Below are positions 44,812 through 57,085 of a stretch of DNA of 64,000 bases, in pieces. The first letter of the stretch is position 1, and the number at the start of each line of letters is the position of its first letter. Source of the DNA: Linnemannia schmuckeri (lineage: Eukaryota > Mortierellomycota > Mortierellomycetes > Mortierellales > Mortierellaceae). The stretch spans positions 1,488,001-1,552,000 of the forward strand of contig JANATG010000002.1 of NCBI GenBank assembly GCA_029449235.1. Reading direction: 5' to 3'. The notes below the pieces were generated by a model that made no database searches, was not told the DNA's origin, and was given only the letters and a program-made list of their open reading frames with translations. The translations under genes were made by a program, and so were the position numbers.

Positions 44812-47046
44812 ATGACCGCCACAAGCCCAACACAAGCACCTTCAACGGTAAATATCATCAAACCCTTCTACTTTCCTACTTCAATTACGAAGCTCGTTCG
44901 TTCGTAGCGCCTTATCCTTGGGAAAATCGAAATGAAGACATAATCGATAGACAGTGGGTGGAAATACAACGGCACAAGGTTATAGACCCAAACAGACTTT
45001 TCTGTCCGGACAAGGAACAAAGGTGTTGTTATTATTGCTTTCGAAGAAGCTGAGAGTATCGTTTGCAAGGGAATAGAGTCTTTCTTTCTCACACAGGACG
45101 CAGACAAACACAGAGCATTTTCGAACAAAAACGAAGAAAAGGCAGGAAACGACGTCAATGCTTGGAAGGCGACAGACAGCTCGTGTGTACGTCGTGATTG
45201 CGGTACGGCGATAAAAGAACAAATAAGAGGCGAGTCCCAAGGGTAGAAAGTATACAATTGTTGGATTGTTTGTTTTTTTCTTTCCTTTTTTTGCTGTCTG
45301 TGTGTCTCGTTGTCCCCTGTAAGAGAATATGTCCATGTTCATGCGTACGACCATCAATCTCAGTGATGGCGATATGTGGACACAGAACCACACGCCAAGG
45401 ACACAGAGAAAGAAAGGGAAGAGACGATCATCGGTCCAGACGGTCATTTACCACACGGACGCTCTTTTTTTCTCATTTTTTCATTCTGTCCAACCTTCAC
45501 ACTCCAGTTACTTCTTCGTATTCATGTAAAAAGACCCAGCAGTATCTGAGTTGTGCCAGTTCCACAATCGCCGATATGACGTTTTGCGGAAGGATGTATC
45601 TCATTTTTCTCATGACTTTTGGTCAATCAAGACCATTCGGTGTAGCTTTTTTTTTCAGTACTTCTTTTTTTATGTAATTTCGTCCTTCTTTGCTGGTTCC
45701 TGTTTGTTATCGTGGAATCGTGGCATCCGTTGTTTGTTTTCTCTTCTTTTCTGTTTGCTTGGCTGCCACCCGACCCTCACAAACAAAAAGGAATTTGGCA
45801 CAAAAGGGAAATGACGTTTGGGTCTTGCGGGACTTTATTTTAGTGCAGAAAAACCCAAAAATACTCGAGACTTGTGAGAGAGTAGCGTGTGTCAATAATG
45901 TGAAATATCAAAGGGGAAGGAGGGTTGGGTGCAGCAGGGGGGAAAGGGAGCCCGATGGATCTGCCATGGTTAAATTGCTACATATTACTCACGGTTTATG
46001 TGATGGACTCCTTTTCTCTCTCTTTCCTGTATCATTTAAATGCAATTTAGGCGGAGACCGTCATCAACAACATCAAGGGCACCGAGGAGCCCGAGGTAGC
46101 AGACAAGGGAGCCGAAACTGAAACGGAAACTGACGCAGATGAGTTCGAGGACAATGGGATTATTGACCACACAACCTTCGACCAGCTTTTGGAGATGGAC
46201 GACGAGGAGGACCACGAGTTCTCAAGATCCTTGGTCTGGAACTACTTTGAGCAGGCAGAAAAGACATTTGTAGATATGGATGATGCCATGTAAGTCTCTG
46301 CCCGTTTTCGTTTTTGTTTTCCTTTCCCCTACGGACCTTCAGGAGACACTTGAGCGAAAAGCATATGCCAGGCAATCGGTCCAATCAACAACAGATGGAA
46401 GCTCAGTCAAAACAGAGTATATCGGCACTCAGACAGATGGACAGATGGAAAGATGGACAGAGAGACAAGACACATCATTGGCATGCATGCCAAACAGCGA
46501 AAGGGGGGGGGGAAGGGAGGGCTAGAAGGCCTTGCGACTAGGCATTGTCGGGCGGAGATTGATCAATTTACCCACTTTCTACAAGAAGGGAGAGGGGATG
46601 CATAAACTACCTTGCTTGCTTGCAGGAGGGTAGAAAACAAACTGGATTGGCAGACACACTGGAACAGTTTGATTGACAAAGCAATTCACCCACTGTGCTT
46701 TTCTCCAACCGGAGCAATTCATAATTGAGGAGCCATTGACAAGTACAGACATTAATAGTTTATTCTTTTTCTTTTGTTTGGATAAAATAGGGAGAAGCTG
46801 GACTTCCCCGATTTATCAAGACTTGGCCACTTCTTGAAGGGGTCGTCAGCAGCACTTGGACTGACCAAGGTGAAGGAGTCGTGCGAGAAACTTCAGCATT
46901 ACGGAAACCGCAAGGATGCCGCTGGAGTGGAGAGTATTACGAATGATGAGGCCGAGACATTGATCAGAGCATTGCTTGTTCAGATGCGTCGGGAATACAA
47001 CGAGGCAGAGAGCTATCTGAAGGTGTTTTACGACGGACAGGAGTAA
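44812..47046 (+). CDS. YPD1: histidine phosphotransfer protein Ypd1
   Basis: Model: join 44812..44847, 46051..46289, 46791..47046; 176 residues. Carries phosphate from hybrid histidine kinases to the response regulators Ssk1 and Skn7, moving between cytosol and nucleus; the branch through Ssk1 controls the Hog1/Sty1 MAPK cascade. The HPt domain shows the phosphoacceptor His at residue 105 in LGHFLKGSSAALGL, nearly identical to yeast around His64, followed by the family segment KVKESCEKLQHYG. An acidic N-terminal extension (about residues 13-75, ETETETDADEFEDNG) precedes DQLLEMDDEEDHEFSRSLV, the first helix. The introns are exceptionally long: 1203 and 501 nt. Open frames inside them look random. 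Lies directly downstream of the Atf1-type gene. Confidence 0.95.
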
Positions 47047-47382
47047 TCATCCAAATAGAACACATCCACAAAACAGCACAAAAAAAGACAAAAAAAGGCA
47101 CGCACAAAAAAATATAGTCAACTGCCCCTTTTCTCAAAACAATACCAATGCAATGTTTACGGATGTCTGCTTTTGTCACTCTCGTGGTATGATTTGGTTG
47201 TTAGGGAGTGGAGAGGGGCTATGATTCTTGGATGGAGTAGGACATCCATCCGCACGGACACTGGTGGCTTTTGAACACAGTCACGCTGACAGCCTCAAAA
47301 AGAGAGACAGACGAAACGTCCTTTCGTCACTTCCCATTCCATTCACCTCTCTCATTCAGGACACACACTTAAGCAGCCTCGC
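47047..47382 (+). promoter_or_regulatory. spacer YPD1/WDR91
   Basis: 336 bases, tandem gene arrangement; expected to hold YPD1 3' UTR and the WDR91 promoter. No distinct motif seen. Confidence 0.4.
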
Positions 47383-50300
47383 ATGAACTCCATCCAGCAT
47401 ATTGATGAGCTGGTTAAGGAGTATCTCCTGGTAATAACATACCCTGCTCTCCCTTACACTCACTTTGAAACACATAATAAAAAAAAAAAAAAAAAAAAAA
47501 AAGAAAGACGTACCTCTGTATGATTTCCGCGAAAATGATATGTCTCTAATACTCATTTTGTCGCGTGTCCCCTTCAATGTGAAACTATCATAGTTCCGAG
47601 GATTCACCAACTCGTACAAGGCTTTTGAGGCTGACAGCAAGACGGACAAAGATAGAGGATTCCAGGTACATAGTAGGGCCTGAAAAGGCGATGGTTTCTT
47701 GTTTTCTTGGAGGGTGAACGGCGATTGCTACCAACTGTCCTTTGTTTTTTTTACCTCCGCTTAATTAACTCTGACCATGGGACTTCTTGTTTACCATTGT
47801 TCATTTCATAAAACGAACCGCCTCCTCTCTTGCTCTCTATCATTTCTTTATCTTCATCACTTAATCACTCCCCGTTTTTTATGTTGTCTCGTCTGTGGTG
47901 TATAAATAGGCGGACAAAATTATCGAAGAGCTGTTTTCGTCGATTGCGGCCATGGACCTGACGGCGTTGCTGGACCATTGGCGATACCTCGACATTCGAT
48001 ACTTTTCACGACTCGACCACCGTTTCTCAGGGAGTGTCAAGAAGTTTGAGCTCTGCTTGCTCCGTTATTACCTCATCTATGGTAACACGTGTTTGATATC
48101 GGAAGTGTAGGGGACAATTATGAGAAGACCCTTGTTGGAATAGGGTGCTTAATTGTCAGAAAGTATTGAGGTCAGTGCTATAGGCGTCATGGACGAAGTT
48201 GACTAAAATCGTTCTATTTTTTTTTTTTTTTTTTTTTTTTGAAACTTTGTAGCTATTCAACACAAGAAACGGGAAAAGGTTGTCGAGTTTTTCGAGATTC
48301 ACGGAGCAGAACTTCAGGGAAACCCGGAGTGGGTACGATGGTTTGGTAAGGTGTTTTTTTAAAGCTCTCTTTTCTATGCCCCTCCCATGAAGAGATGCGA
48401 CATGACAAGAGAAAGGACCTGATAACTAAATGCATGATCTCATATCCCTCGACATTTTTAGCATTGCCATTCTCAAAGAAGCCTGAAGCAGACCCAGAGT
48501 TCGATTTATTTTTTTCGAAAGCGTGGTTGGACACGTTTACGATATCACTTCACAACTTTTTAAGTACCGTCTTTCAGAACATGCGTAAGTCAAGGGCAGG
48601 CTACCAGGCCCAAGCTGCAATAATTAGATTCGGAACAAACTAGGCGTTCTCAAATAGCTGGTCATAGATTGACTTTCGCATGCCTTGCTTACTTTGGACT
48701 ACTCCTTTTGATAGCATTGCCGAGTCTACTCTGCTTTAACATCGACCGGCTGCACAGGAAGGCTCTTCAGTGCGAGATTGAGACACTCCAGAGCATGATT
48801 GAGAACATGCGCAAGGAGATTCAGTCAAGTGACGCCGAGATTTCGTCCTTGAGAGACCAGGTACGTATGATTTAGACTCTAGCGGCAATGATATGAATTT
48901 TACACTACCAAATTGATTTTGTGGAGATGTATCACTGACACTGTATTACTGGTTTTTTTTTGGGTGTGCTTGTTAGGTCGCGCTGAAAAAGGTCACTGGT
49001 GCGAGGAGGCGGCGAGCTGCATCTATGGTTGAACCACAGGTGGTAATCCATACGGACGATATAAAGAGCGACGGGCTACCGAAGCGGACTGTCTCTCAGT
49101 CTTCACAAATTTCACAAACAAGTAAAGAGCTTATTTTTATTAGCTTGCGCTCCTGGATATTTTGCTCTCCTTATTCAGCGACTACGAGTATCAGTGACAG
49201 CCAAAGCTTGTACTTATCTCATTTGCTCCTCTTTTCTCCTGCTCTAGATCGCTTGGCTGTCACGAACGCAAGGCGACTCCGGGCAGCATCCGACGCGGCA
49301 TCGATCGCGAAATCCGAAGCAGGATCAGAAAGCAGCTCGACGACATCCATATCAGAAGAAGATCTGACTCGCGGGGGTGTTGAGGAGCCATTCATAATTG
49401 TCTCCCAGGAGATCTTTCTAGAACACCAGTCCGGGATCACGCATGCTAAGTTCTCGTGCGAGGGGACATTGATCTCGAGCTGTGATGCTGAGAACATTGT
49501 GAGAATTTGGGCTTATAATGGGTCGAGTGCCATGGCGCCTGCCAAGATTGCGAACACTAGTAATATTCTGTCGCTTGCTTGGGAGACTCGCGATCGCTAT
49601 GTAAGTTTTGGGGTCATGAAAAGGCTGTCAGTTGTCGTGGCTGGTTGAAAATATGTAGTATGTTCTCACGGCGTTGTTTCTTCCTTTTATACAGATCTTT
49701 TTGGGTACAGATGTTAGTTTGGTCCGCTGCTTCAGTCTGGAGTCTCGGACGGTCGTGCATGAAATCAAGACCGACCCACAGTTCCCTCGGTAAGTCATTA
49801 GCTGCTAAATGTATTCATTGAAGACGACATAATCTTTGAAAGTGACACAAACTGTGGAGATTATTGACGACCACTGATTATCAAACAAAAAAATGCATAG
49901 TGTGAGGTACCTGACTTATTCCCCTGTGGAGCCAATACTAGTCTGCGCTGTCTCGTCCAGTGACGACTCTACTGGAGCACTTCTCTCTGTCAACATGAAG
50001 ACCATGACCACAGAGGTAAAGACTTTGACTGTATTATTTACCAAAGTTGCGCGCTGCACTAAATCTTATGTTAATATTTACATCCATGCTTTCCATTTGT
50101 CTTTTAGCACCTAGTACTTTTGGATGGAGGGCCGGAAGAAGTGATTAACGCCTTCGGGTTCAACCACAATGGCCAATTGGTCGTCACAGGGGATGTGGGC
50201 GGAACAATCAAAGTCTACGACATTCGGTCGCTCACAAGGATCATGGAGTGGAGTGCATCCAGTCAGTCCATCTTGTCATGTACCTTTAGCTTTGATGAGA

Positions 50301-51149
50301 CTTCGATTTACAGTGTTGATGCACAGGGACAACTCGGTCAGGACTCTGTTCATAAGCCGGGGCATAGATTGGACTCTTACCCATTGCAGGGGTTCACGTC
50401 CTCGACCCTGTCGTCGGCCATGATGTTGGCGTCGTCGTCCTCGACTAGTGTGCGATCTGCGGGCGGAGGCAGTATTCGGTCGAAGTCGTTTATGAGAACC
50501 ATTTCGAGTGGTCCTGGTGGTGGCGGTGGGTCAATGAACTCGAGCGGTGCTTATATTCCGAGGATACAACTTGAGAGCTCTGGAGGTACCATCGCGGCTG
50601 TTGAGAATGCTGGTGAGAATGATGGCGATGCTTCAGGAGCAGCAACAGGAGCAGGCATAACAGGACAGACTGGAGCCGCGACATCTATTACTAACTCATC
50701 GTCGTCAAACTCAACTATTACTACTGTCCAGGCAGCTTCTTCGATCTCGAGGACATCTGCGAATGGAGGCAGCGGTAGTAATGCAAAGGAGACTACGAGT
50801 GCGCTGACAACAATGAACATTGGCCCAGGCCAACTCTTGGGCTGGAGCGCAGATACAGACCATTTGGTGATGGGTTGTGGTAACGCTGGCGTCCTTGTCC
50901 AGGTAAAGCTTGTCGGGAACCAAAAAAAAAAGTTGTCTTCTTACTGAAAGTCGTGAACGATTTGTATTTAACCTTGGTTTTTTGCCTTATGCTCCATGTT
51001 GATGATAGACAAATTCGGGACAGCAAGTGCAGCCACTTTTGGGCCACTCTCATCCGTTGACGTGTGTGGACTGGTCGCCAGTAGTGGGTGCGTGCCTGAC
51101 GGGATCGGCGGATGGCACCATTCGAATTAGCAAATTGATGCGCGTGTAA
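47383..51149 (+). CDS. WD repeat protein 91 (WDR91) orthologue
   Basis: Twelve exons: 47383..47430, 47594..47665, 47910..48081, 48253..48345, 48462..48584, 48715..48860, 48977..49121, 49248..49600, 49695..49789, 49901..50015, 50108..50902, 51009..51149; 765 residues. In animals WDR91, with WDR81, limits PI3-kinase on early endosomes and serves as a Rab7 effector in endosome maturation. The N-terminal 220 residues match WDR91 closely: DELVKEYLLFRGFTNSYKAF, DKDRGFQADKIIEELFSSI, LLDHWRYLDIRYFSRLD, FFSKAWLDTFTISLHNFLS, then a coiled coil (LQSMIENMRKEIQSSDAEIS). The C-terminal half is a beta-propeller with WD units, for example HQSGITHAKFSCEGTLISSC, GQLVVTGDVGGTIKVYDIRS and GHSHPLTCVDWSPVVG...TGSADGTIRI. 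A Ser/Gly/Ala-rich insert of about 150 residues (50390-50820) interrupts the propeller. All phases are consistent. Confidence 0.9.
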
Positions 51150-51298
51150 TTAAAATACCAATCCGATTTATCAATGCAGCAAAACAAGAATGTTTCAAGT
51201 ATATGTTTATTTTTTAGTGGTACGATGCATAGCAGAAAATGGGGAAATGTGGAAAGAGATGCAAATGGGAAGACAACAACTGAGACGAGAAAATCTTT

Positions 51299-52606
51299 TT
51301 AAGCAAAGACGTTGTTCTCGGAGAGGGGATCCTCTGGCATCTCTGCCTCCTTAAGCTTCTCGTCCTTCTTGGCAATAGCATCCATGCGGGACTTGTAACG
51401 GCCGGCCTTGGCGTTGCGGACGTTGGCACGGGCAACATTGGGGCTGACAAACTCTGGGTTCTCAAAGGCGGTCTGACCACCAAAGGAGCCATCAAAGACA
51501 CGGATGGGGTTCATGACGAAGCGAGGTCCAATCTCGACGAGGGTCAGGTCGGTGGTATCGGTGACGGAGCGATGTTCGAGAGGTTTTTCTGTGATCTGGT
51601 AGTTGCGGAACCAAACACGGTTGTCGACAATCGAGAAGGAAAGAACGTGGTCGACAAAGGGTTTGATCCTGCGGGCCGTCTTGGGGATACCAAAGACCTG
51701 TGTGAAGAGCTCCTTCATCAACAACCAGTGTGGAGAACTCTCAAAGTTCTTGTCGAACGACAAAATATGGCGCGACCCCTTTAAGCAGTTTCCAGTCATC
51801 TTCAACTCCTCCATCGTATGAACTAATATCAATTGAGGAAACAAAAGTTGTTCGGTCAGTATTTGAATGTGTCCAAGAATAAGTGTATTTGTTTTGATCG
51901 AGTAGCATCGCAAACAATGTGGGCTTCGTAGTAGTCCAATGAAATGATAATAGTCTTCCTGAACATACTATTTTGAATGTGGAACTTGACACTGGGGCCA
52001 TTGGGGGTCTTCGACAACCACATGTAAAGATCCTGTCTCTTTCTGACCTCGAAGAAGATGCAGTTGTTGCAGTTGTTCAACTCAGCGAGCTCGTTGATGA
52101 TGTGAAGTTTTGATTTGGAGTCCAGCTTGGCATCCTTCTTGGTATGGGGCAACAAGTCGCCGAGATCAGTCAACAAGTGGCGGTGGCTATGCGTTTTTTA
52201 TCAAGTGGTACAGTGATACAGGTTAGTTACTTTGTTTCCAGCTGCGAGACGCAATGCTATCCTGTGCTGCGATTAAATCCAGGTTCAGCTGTCGTTATTG
52301 TTCTTTTGTGCAGTAATTTTCGCCAACAGCACACTGTGTGTCGAAAGGGGGCGTAAGAGAGATGCCTCTCATTCTGAGCTCCTGTGTGCTTTTCTTGTTT
52401 GTGTATATCGGTAGGTGGGCGTCAAAGCCGCCTGAAGAAGCCGCCATGAGGAAGCAGCAATTCACCTACCGAGAAGTGATTCCGCGCGAGGAGAGCAATA
52501 GGACACGCTGCTTGTTCCTGAAGACGGGGGTGTCCTCTGTGCTCTTGGCAACGATGCCCTCGGCCTTGTCCCGCTTGCTCTTTTGCTGCTTGAATACTGT
52601 CGACAT
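51299..52606 (-). CDS. BRX1: ribosome biogenesis protein Brx1 (Brix domain)
   Basis: Model: complement of 51299..51822, 51969..52186, 52470..52606; 292 residues (yeast 291). Nucleolar assembly factor of the 60S pre-ribosome that binds rRNA with Ebp2. The Brix domain is complete: VLLLSSRGITSRHRHLLTDL, DLLPHTKKDAKLDSKSKL, NNCIFFEVRKRQDLYMWLSK, EELKMTGNCLKGSRHILSFD, HWLLMKELFTQVFGIPK and DHVLSFSIVDNRVWFRNYQI. The C-terminal tail is basic and Ala-rich (YKSRMDAIAKKDEKLKEAE). The short Lys/Gln-rich N-terminus fits the family. Converges on WDR91 (149 bases between stops) and diverges from COX6A (368 bases). Confidence 0.96.
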
Positions 52607-52974
52607 GATGAAGGTGTGTGAAGGAAAAAAAGGGTAAATGGAGAGGTGATGTACAAAAACAAAGGAGAGTCAAGTTGCACCTTATCAATCCACAGTTGAA
52701 GTGTGCCTCGACCACAAAAAAAAAAAGAAAAAAAAGCAACAACATGGATGTTGAATCGAGACCAAGCCACACAAAGGCAGTCCCATTTGGGTGCTCGTCA
52801 CGTGCATTCTGTCAATGAGGAAAGGAGGGCGCTTGGGCCCAGCAATTTGTTATCATAGGTGTGCGTGCGTGTGTTTTGGGGCAGACGGACATACACACTT
52901 TTTTTTACTTCCGAATCCTCCCAGCAAACAACACTTCAACACCAACACCATCATCTGCAACAACAACACTGACC
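52607..52974. promoter_or_regulatory. divergent promoter region BRX1/COX6A
   Basis: 368 bases between two housekeeping start codons. No TATA box. An AAC/CAACA-rich leader precedes the COX6A ATG. Confidence 0.5.
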
Positions 52975-53873
52975 ATGGCCTCTCGCATTGCCGCCGCCGC
53001 CAAAGGCATCCGCTTCGCATCCCACGCCCACGCGTCCGCTACCAACCCTTGGCTTGCTGAGCGTATCGCTATCAAGGAGCACGCAGGGCGTATGTTTCTT
53101 TTTTACTGCTTGTTGATCATCATCGGTTGAGAATTAGGATGGGAAGTAATTATAATGAGAAGAAGTACGAAGCTCCGGAGATAGCCTGCGCTACTCCACT
53201 ATTGCGAAAGTGCGGCGAGGGGGCACATGGAGAAGAAGAGTGTAAAAGAGAGTACTGAGAAGAAATCATGGAGTACCAGGGTGCTTCTTCAGTGTATTCC
53301 TGACCTGGTCAGAGATCCTGTCTCCTAGCAACAGGGAGGCTGTTGTGTACTTTGTCATTGCGCAACGGAGAGAAAAAATATGATGGGCAAAAAGAACAAG
53401 GCAAAAAGAAAGGGAACCGGAAATAAAAAAAAGTAGAGACGCGTCCGACTCTAGGCTCCGCAAACGAAATTTTGAGTTTGTCGTGTCCTCGCTTATTTAC
53501 TTCTCTAATATCTTTTGTCTTTTTTTCAATAGCCGCCGCTGAGACCTGGCGCAAGGTTTCCCTCTACGTTTGCATCCCCGTCATTACTGTTGCGTCGATC
53601 AACGCCTACAACCTCTATGCCAGGCATCAGGCTCACTTGGAGCACGAGAAGCACGAAGGGCATGAGAAGGTCAAGTACCCCTACATGCGTCTCCGCGCCA
53701 AGGTACAACCAACGAACCTCTGTGCTATTACCTGCAATAGTATTATGGTTTTTTCGTAATGATTTGTCGAAACCTGACCTTTTTTTGCTGTGTCCCTCTC
53801 TCTGTTCGTCTTTTATTAGGCCTTCCCTTGGGGCGATGACTCGTTGTTCTTCAACCCTGACGTCAACTTTTAA
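52975..53873 (+). CDS. cytochrome c oxidase subunit 6A (VIa; yeast Cox13)
   Basis: Model: join 52975..53089, 53533..53702, 53820..53873; 112 residues. Small inner-membrane subunit of respiratory complex IV, involved in dimer contacts. Residues 1-25 are a likely mitochondrial presequence (Arg/Ala/Ser-rich, no acidic residue). The mature part has ETWRKVSLYVCIPVITVASI, one membrane helix with the family's TWRK start, a His-rich linker (HQAHLEHEKHEGHEK), then YPYMRLRAKAFPWGDDSLFF, the typical COX6A C-terminus. The first intron (443 nt) is long for such a short gene. Divergent from BRX1. Confidence 0.95.
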
Positions 53874-54923
53874 GTAGAGAGGAAACACCCACACGACATA
53901 GACCTTGGACATGTCTGGAAGCTAAGATCTAGGATGAGTAAAGACTACGCGGCGTTCCCTGCGTGTGGTCCCTGAAGGCCATAGTTCTGCCTTGCCATTA
54001 CCTTGGACTTTATTGTCCTTGGTTTACATGGTCTAATAATAAAGAAGGAAGATTGCGACGATTTCTCTTCAAGGATAACTACACTTGTTCTAGGAGATAG
54101 GCTCTCAATAGGTTCAGCCAGGGAGAACATCTACAATGATTATATAGGTCGATATGGCCCCACTTTTTTGTCAATCCCAGGAGATAACGGCTCCTGATAA
54201 CAGAACTATCTGGCATCGAGTGAACAAGTGACCTCCTTTGCTACGACACTAATTTTTCTTTTTAATGAGTCCCCGTTCTTTTCCTAGAAGTATCGCATGT
54301 GCCTTTTCATTATGTGTATATTGCTTGTTGCTTCTCACTTCTTTTTGAGTAATGATTAGGTGATTTTTTTTTCACTTTCACATTCGCTTGAATCCTTACA
54401 GGTACTCAGCAAAAAGTCCAAAAAAGTAGAGCAGCGAAAAGTAGAAAACAAAAGCAGAAGCAATAACTATATTTTCGAGAAGAGAAAGAAGGGTTATGAT
54501 CAGGGATTGAGGGAGCAAAGAAGCTTCCCTTGCTAAAAGGACACGAATAGCATTGTGAATTTAACGGGGACATAAAGGGGGGTTAATTCCTGAATCCATG
54601 CTGCCATTAAAGCAAAAAAAAAAAAAAAAAAAAAACAGGATATGCAGTAATCGTCGTACGGCCTGCGAAGAAAAAACGTCCTTTACTCCAATGCCAGATT
54701 GATATCTCGTAGTAGAGAGATGAGCGATTTTGGAGTACTTTTAGCCCTTCGTGTCGCTTAGATATAAAGGTCAGGACCATCTCCATTAAATCATCCTTTT
54801 CTCTTAATCGTACTCTGAACCTTTTTCTCTTCGTCTTTTCACTCTTCAACTATCGATCACCATCCTTTGTCGTCTTGTCTCAACACCCCGGTCGTCCACT
54901 CTATACGTTTCCTCTACTCAACT
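53874..54923. other. spacer between COX6A and the oxidase array
   Basis: 1 kb without coding feature; includes a run of about 22 A at 54615-54636. Confidence 0.5.
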
Positions 54924-57085
54924 ATGAAGCTGCTCTTTGAACCAAAGAAGAACACACACATTCAGAAACGACATACAGCCAATAGATGCATCGGTGAAAG
55001 AACTCAAGGTTAGCTCGGTTCCAGAACGCCTTCCTCGCCATATCGAAATTGTCGCCGTTACCGCCATCACCAATGCCACCGCCGCCGCCGCCGCTCATAC
55101 AAAATCCAAATCTGAAGAGTCACTCAAAGCACATCATACGTGGACCAATTGGGGCAAGAGCCAGACATGTAACCCTCTCAAGATCCTGCAACCCAGAACA
55201 CTTGAAGATATCGTCGAGATTGTCAAGAATGCCAAAGTTGATAACAAGAAGATCCGATGTGTCGCAGGGGGTACTCTTGATCCTCGACTTCCGTTGTCAA
55301 CGACGATGGAATCTTGGTGTTTGTGAACAAGATGACCAAGATATACACACCGGTGCACGTCGAAGGTCAAGGTTGGATAGTCGAGCTCGAGACAGGTGTT
55401 ACAGTTGGGGCTTTGGATAAGTTCCTGCAAAGGCACGACCCCCCTCTGGCTATGCCCTCTAACATTGTGCTGGAAACCGTAAGAACGTGCATACGTCTAC
55501 CTTGAAAATGTCATTTGCGGAGGGATTGAGTGAATATCTCACGCCTTTTTTTTTTTCTTACTCCTCTTCCTTCTAGGCTTGCTTCGAAGGGATCTTGGCC
55601 ACTGGTTCTGTAAGGACTTGTCCGATAGATTCAACTTCAGTCATTGAAATTATACCACCCCAGTTGCCTGTAGTAATCATTTGCGCCTTCTCTTTTCCTC
55701 TCAGCACGGTGCTGCCACCCATTCTCGAACTCTCTCTGATCTGGCGTGCGAGGTCAAGATCGTGGATGCCAATGGCACTCTGAACACTTTCACCCGTGAG
55801 AAGAATCCGGTCGAGTTCTCTGCCGCCGTATGCAACCTCGGTCTCCTCGGCGTGATTTACATCTTCGCGTTGAGCCAATGTTCAATCTCATCACAGTAAG
55901 ATGCCCGTCTTCTACTTTTTCTCTCAATATTTTCACTTCAACTCTCACTTTTTTGTTTTTTTTTTCTTGAATAGACTGACACTTACCCAGCCCGTGCGCT
56001 GTATTTCAACTGTCCTAAACTTGGTGGTACACGATTAAAATAAATGATCCTCGGGAACGACCAAACACCTATCCTTTACTGGCCTTTCAATAATCAATTC
56101 ATTCGAGGAACGGAATCAAGATCAAATACAGAAACAAGGAAGGACAAGAGCCATTGATGAGCTTTGAGTCAAGCAATGGAAGCGGACGGACCTACCCGAG
56201 ACAAAGTCCGTCCTCTGAAAAGCCTTCAGAAAAGTCAGACAGCACATTAACAGCATTTATGGCAAGATGGCATTTAAAATAATGTCGACTTATCCAATAT
56301 CGACACCGCTAGTTAACATCTCATCAGCACCAAGACCCATTCCAAGAGCGAAAAAGTCCTCGCAGCCCCCGATGCAATCCGCTACCAGCACAATCTCCAA
56401 GCTGCCCTATGTGTTGGATTAGAGTGTGTATTCAAGGTTGACGAGGGGTTTGAGAACCCTATCAAAGCATTGAACTTTGCAATCAATAAGGTGAGCCGAC
56501 CGTGCTTTCTTTTTGATCGAGGAAGTGATGAAATCTTCAGCTGCCTAATGAACAAAACCTTTACTGCCGTTTTTCTCCCACCTTCTTTTTGGACTATAGA
56601 TACATGAGTATGCTGAGCAGGGCGAGTTCCCACTGAACCTGACTATGGACATGCGTTTCATCAAGTCATCAGACCAAATCATGTCCTACGTGTACGACAA
56701 AGATCCAGAAGCAATCTTTTGTACCGTCGAGATCCTGTCTGCTGCAAAAACTAAGGGGTTCGAGGACTTTTCAGCCATGCTCGCCCAGCATTGGATGTCA
56801 GAATATAAAGCAAGGTACCAGTTTGCTCATAGAATATTTTTCCGGTTCTGAGATGCGAACGGCGCAAACTTTTGAGAACCGTGCTTAATCGTCTGTCTTT
56901 TGTTGTGGTGCAAAACGGATAGGGTGCATTGGGCAAAGCTCTGGGAGCATATTCCTGGTATTGTCCCTTACCTCCGCGAGCAAGCAGGACCGCAGCTGGA
57001 TCAATTTGAGAGCATCCGCCAAAAGTATGATCCACAGGGCATGTTCCTGAACAAGACCTTCGCAGGAGTCTTGGGACATTCGTGA
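54924..57085 (+). pseudogene. aldonolactone oxidase-like gene, copy 1 (broken)
   Basis: Same family as the intact gene at 60676, with recognisable exons: TWTNWGKSQTCNPLKILQPR, then the FAD-domain part VNKMTKIYTPVHVEGQGW, then HGAATHSRTLSDLACEVK, and C-terminal DMRFIKSSDQIMSYVYD and VHWAKLWEHIPGIV. Damage: a one-base deletion near 55270 shifts the frame just before the expected YTWSS, and the Trp there is now TGA (55278-55280). A deletion of about 7 bases near 55865 and another frame loss near 56040 follow. The middle region (56040-56480) is poorly alignable. The last 427 bases are almost identical to the intact copy, including the intron. It cannot make a full-length protein unless the assembly is wrong. 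Confidence 0.85.

Noticed and set aside
45198..45677. 159-codon open frame inside YPD1 intron 1
   Set aside because: No domain, random-looking composition, and competing open frames on the opposite strand of similar length.
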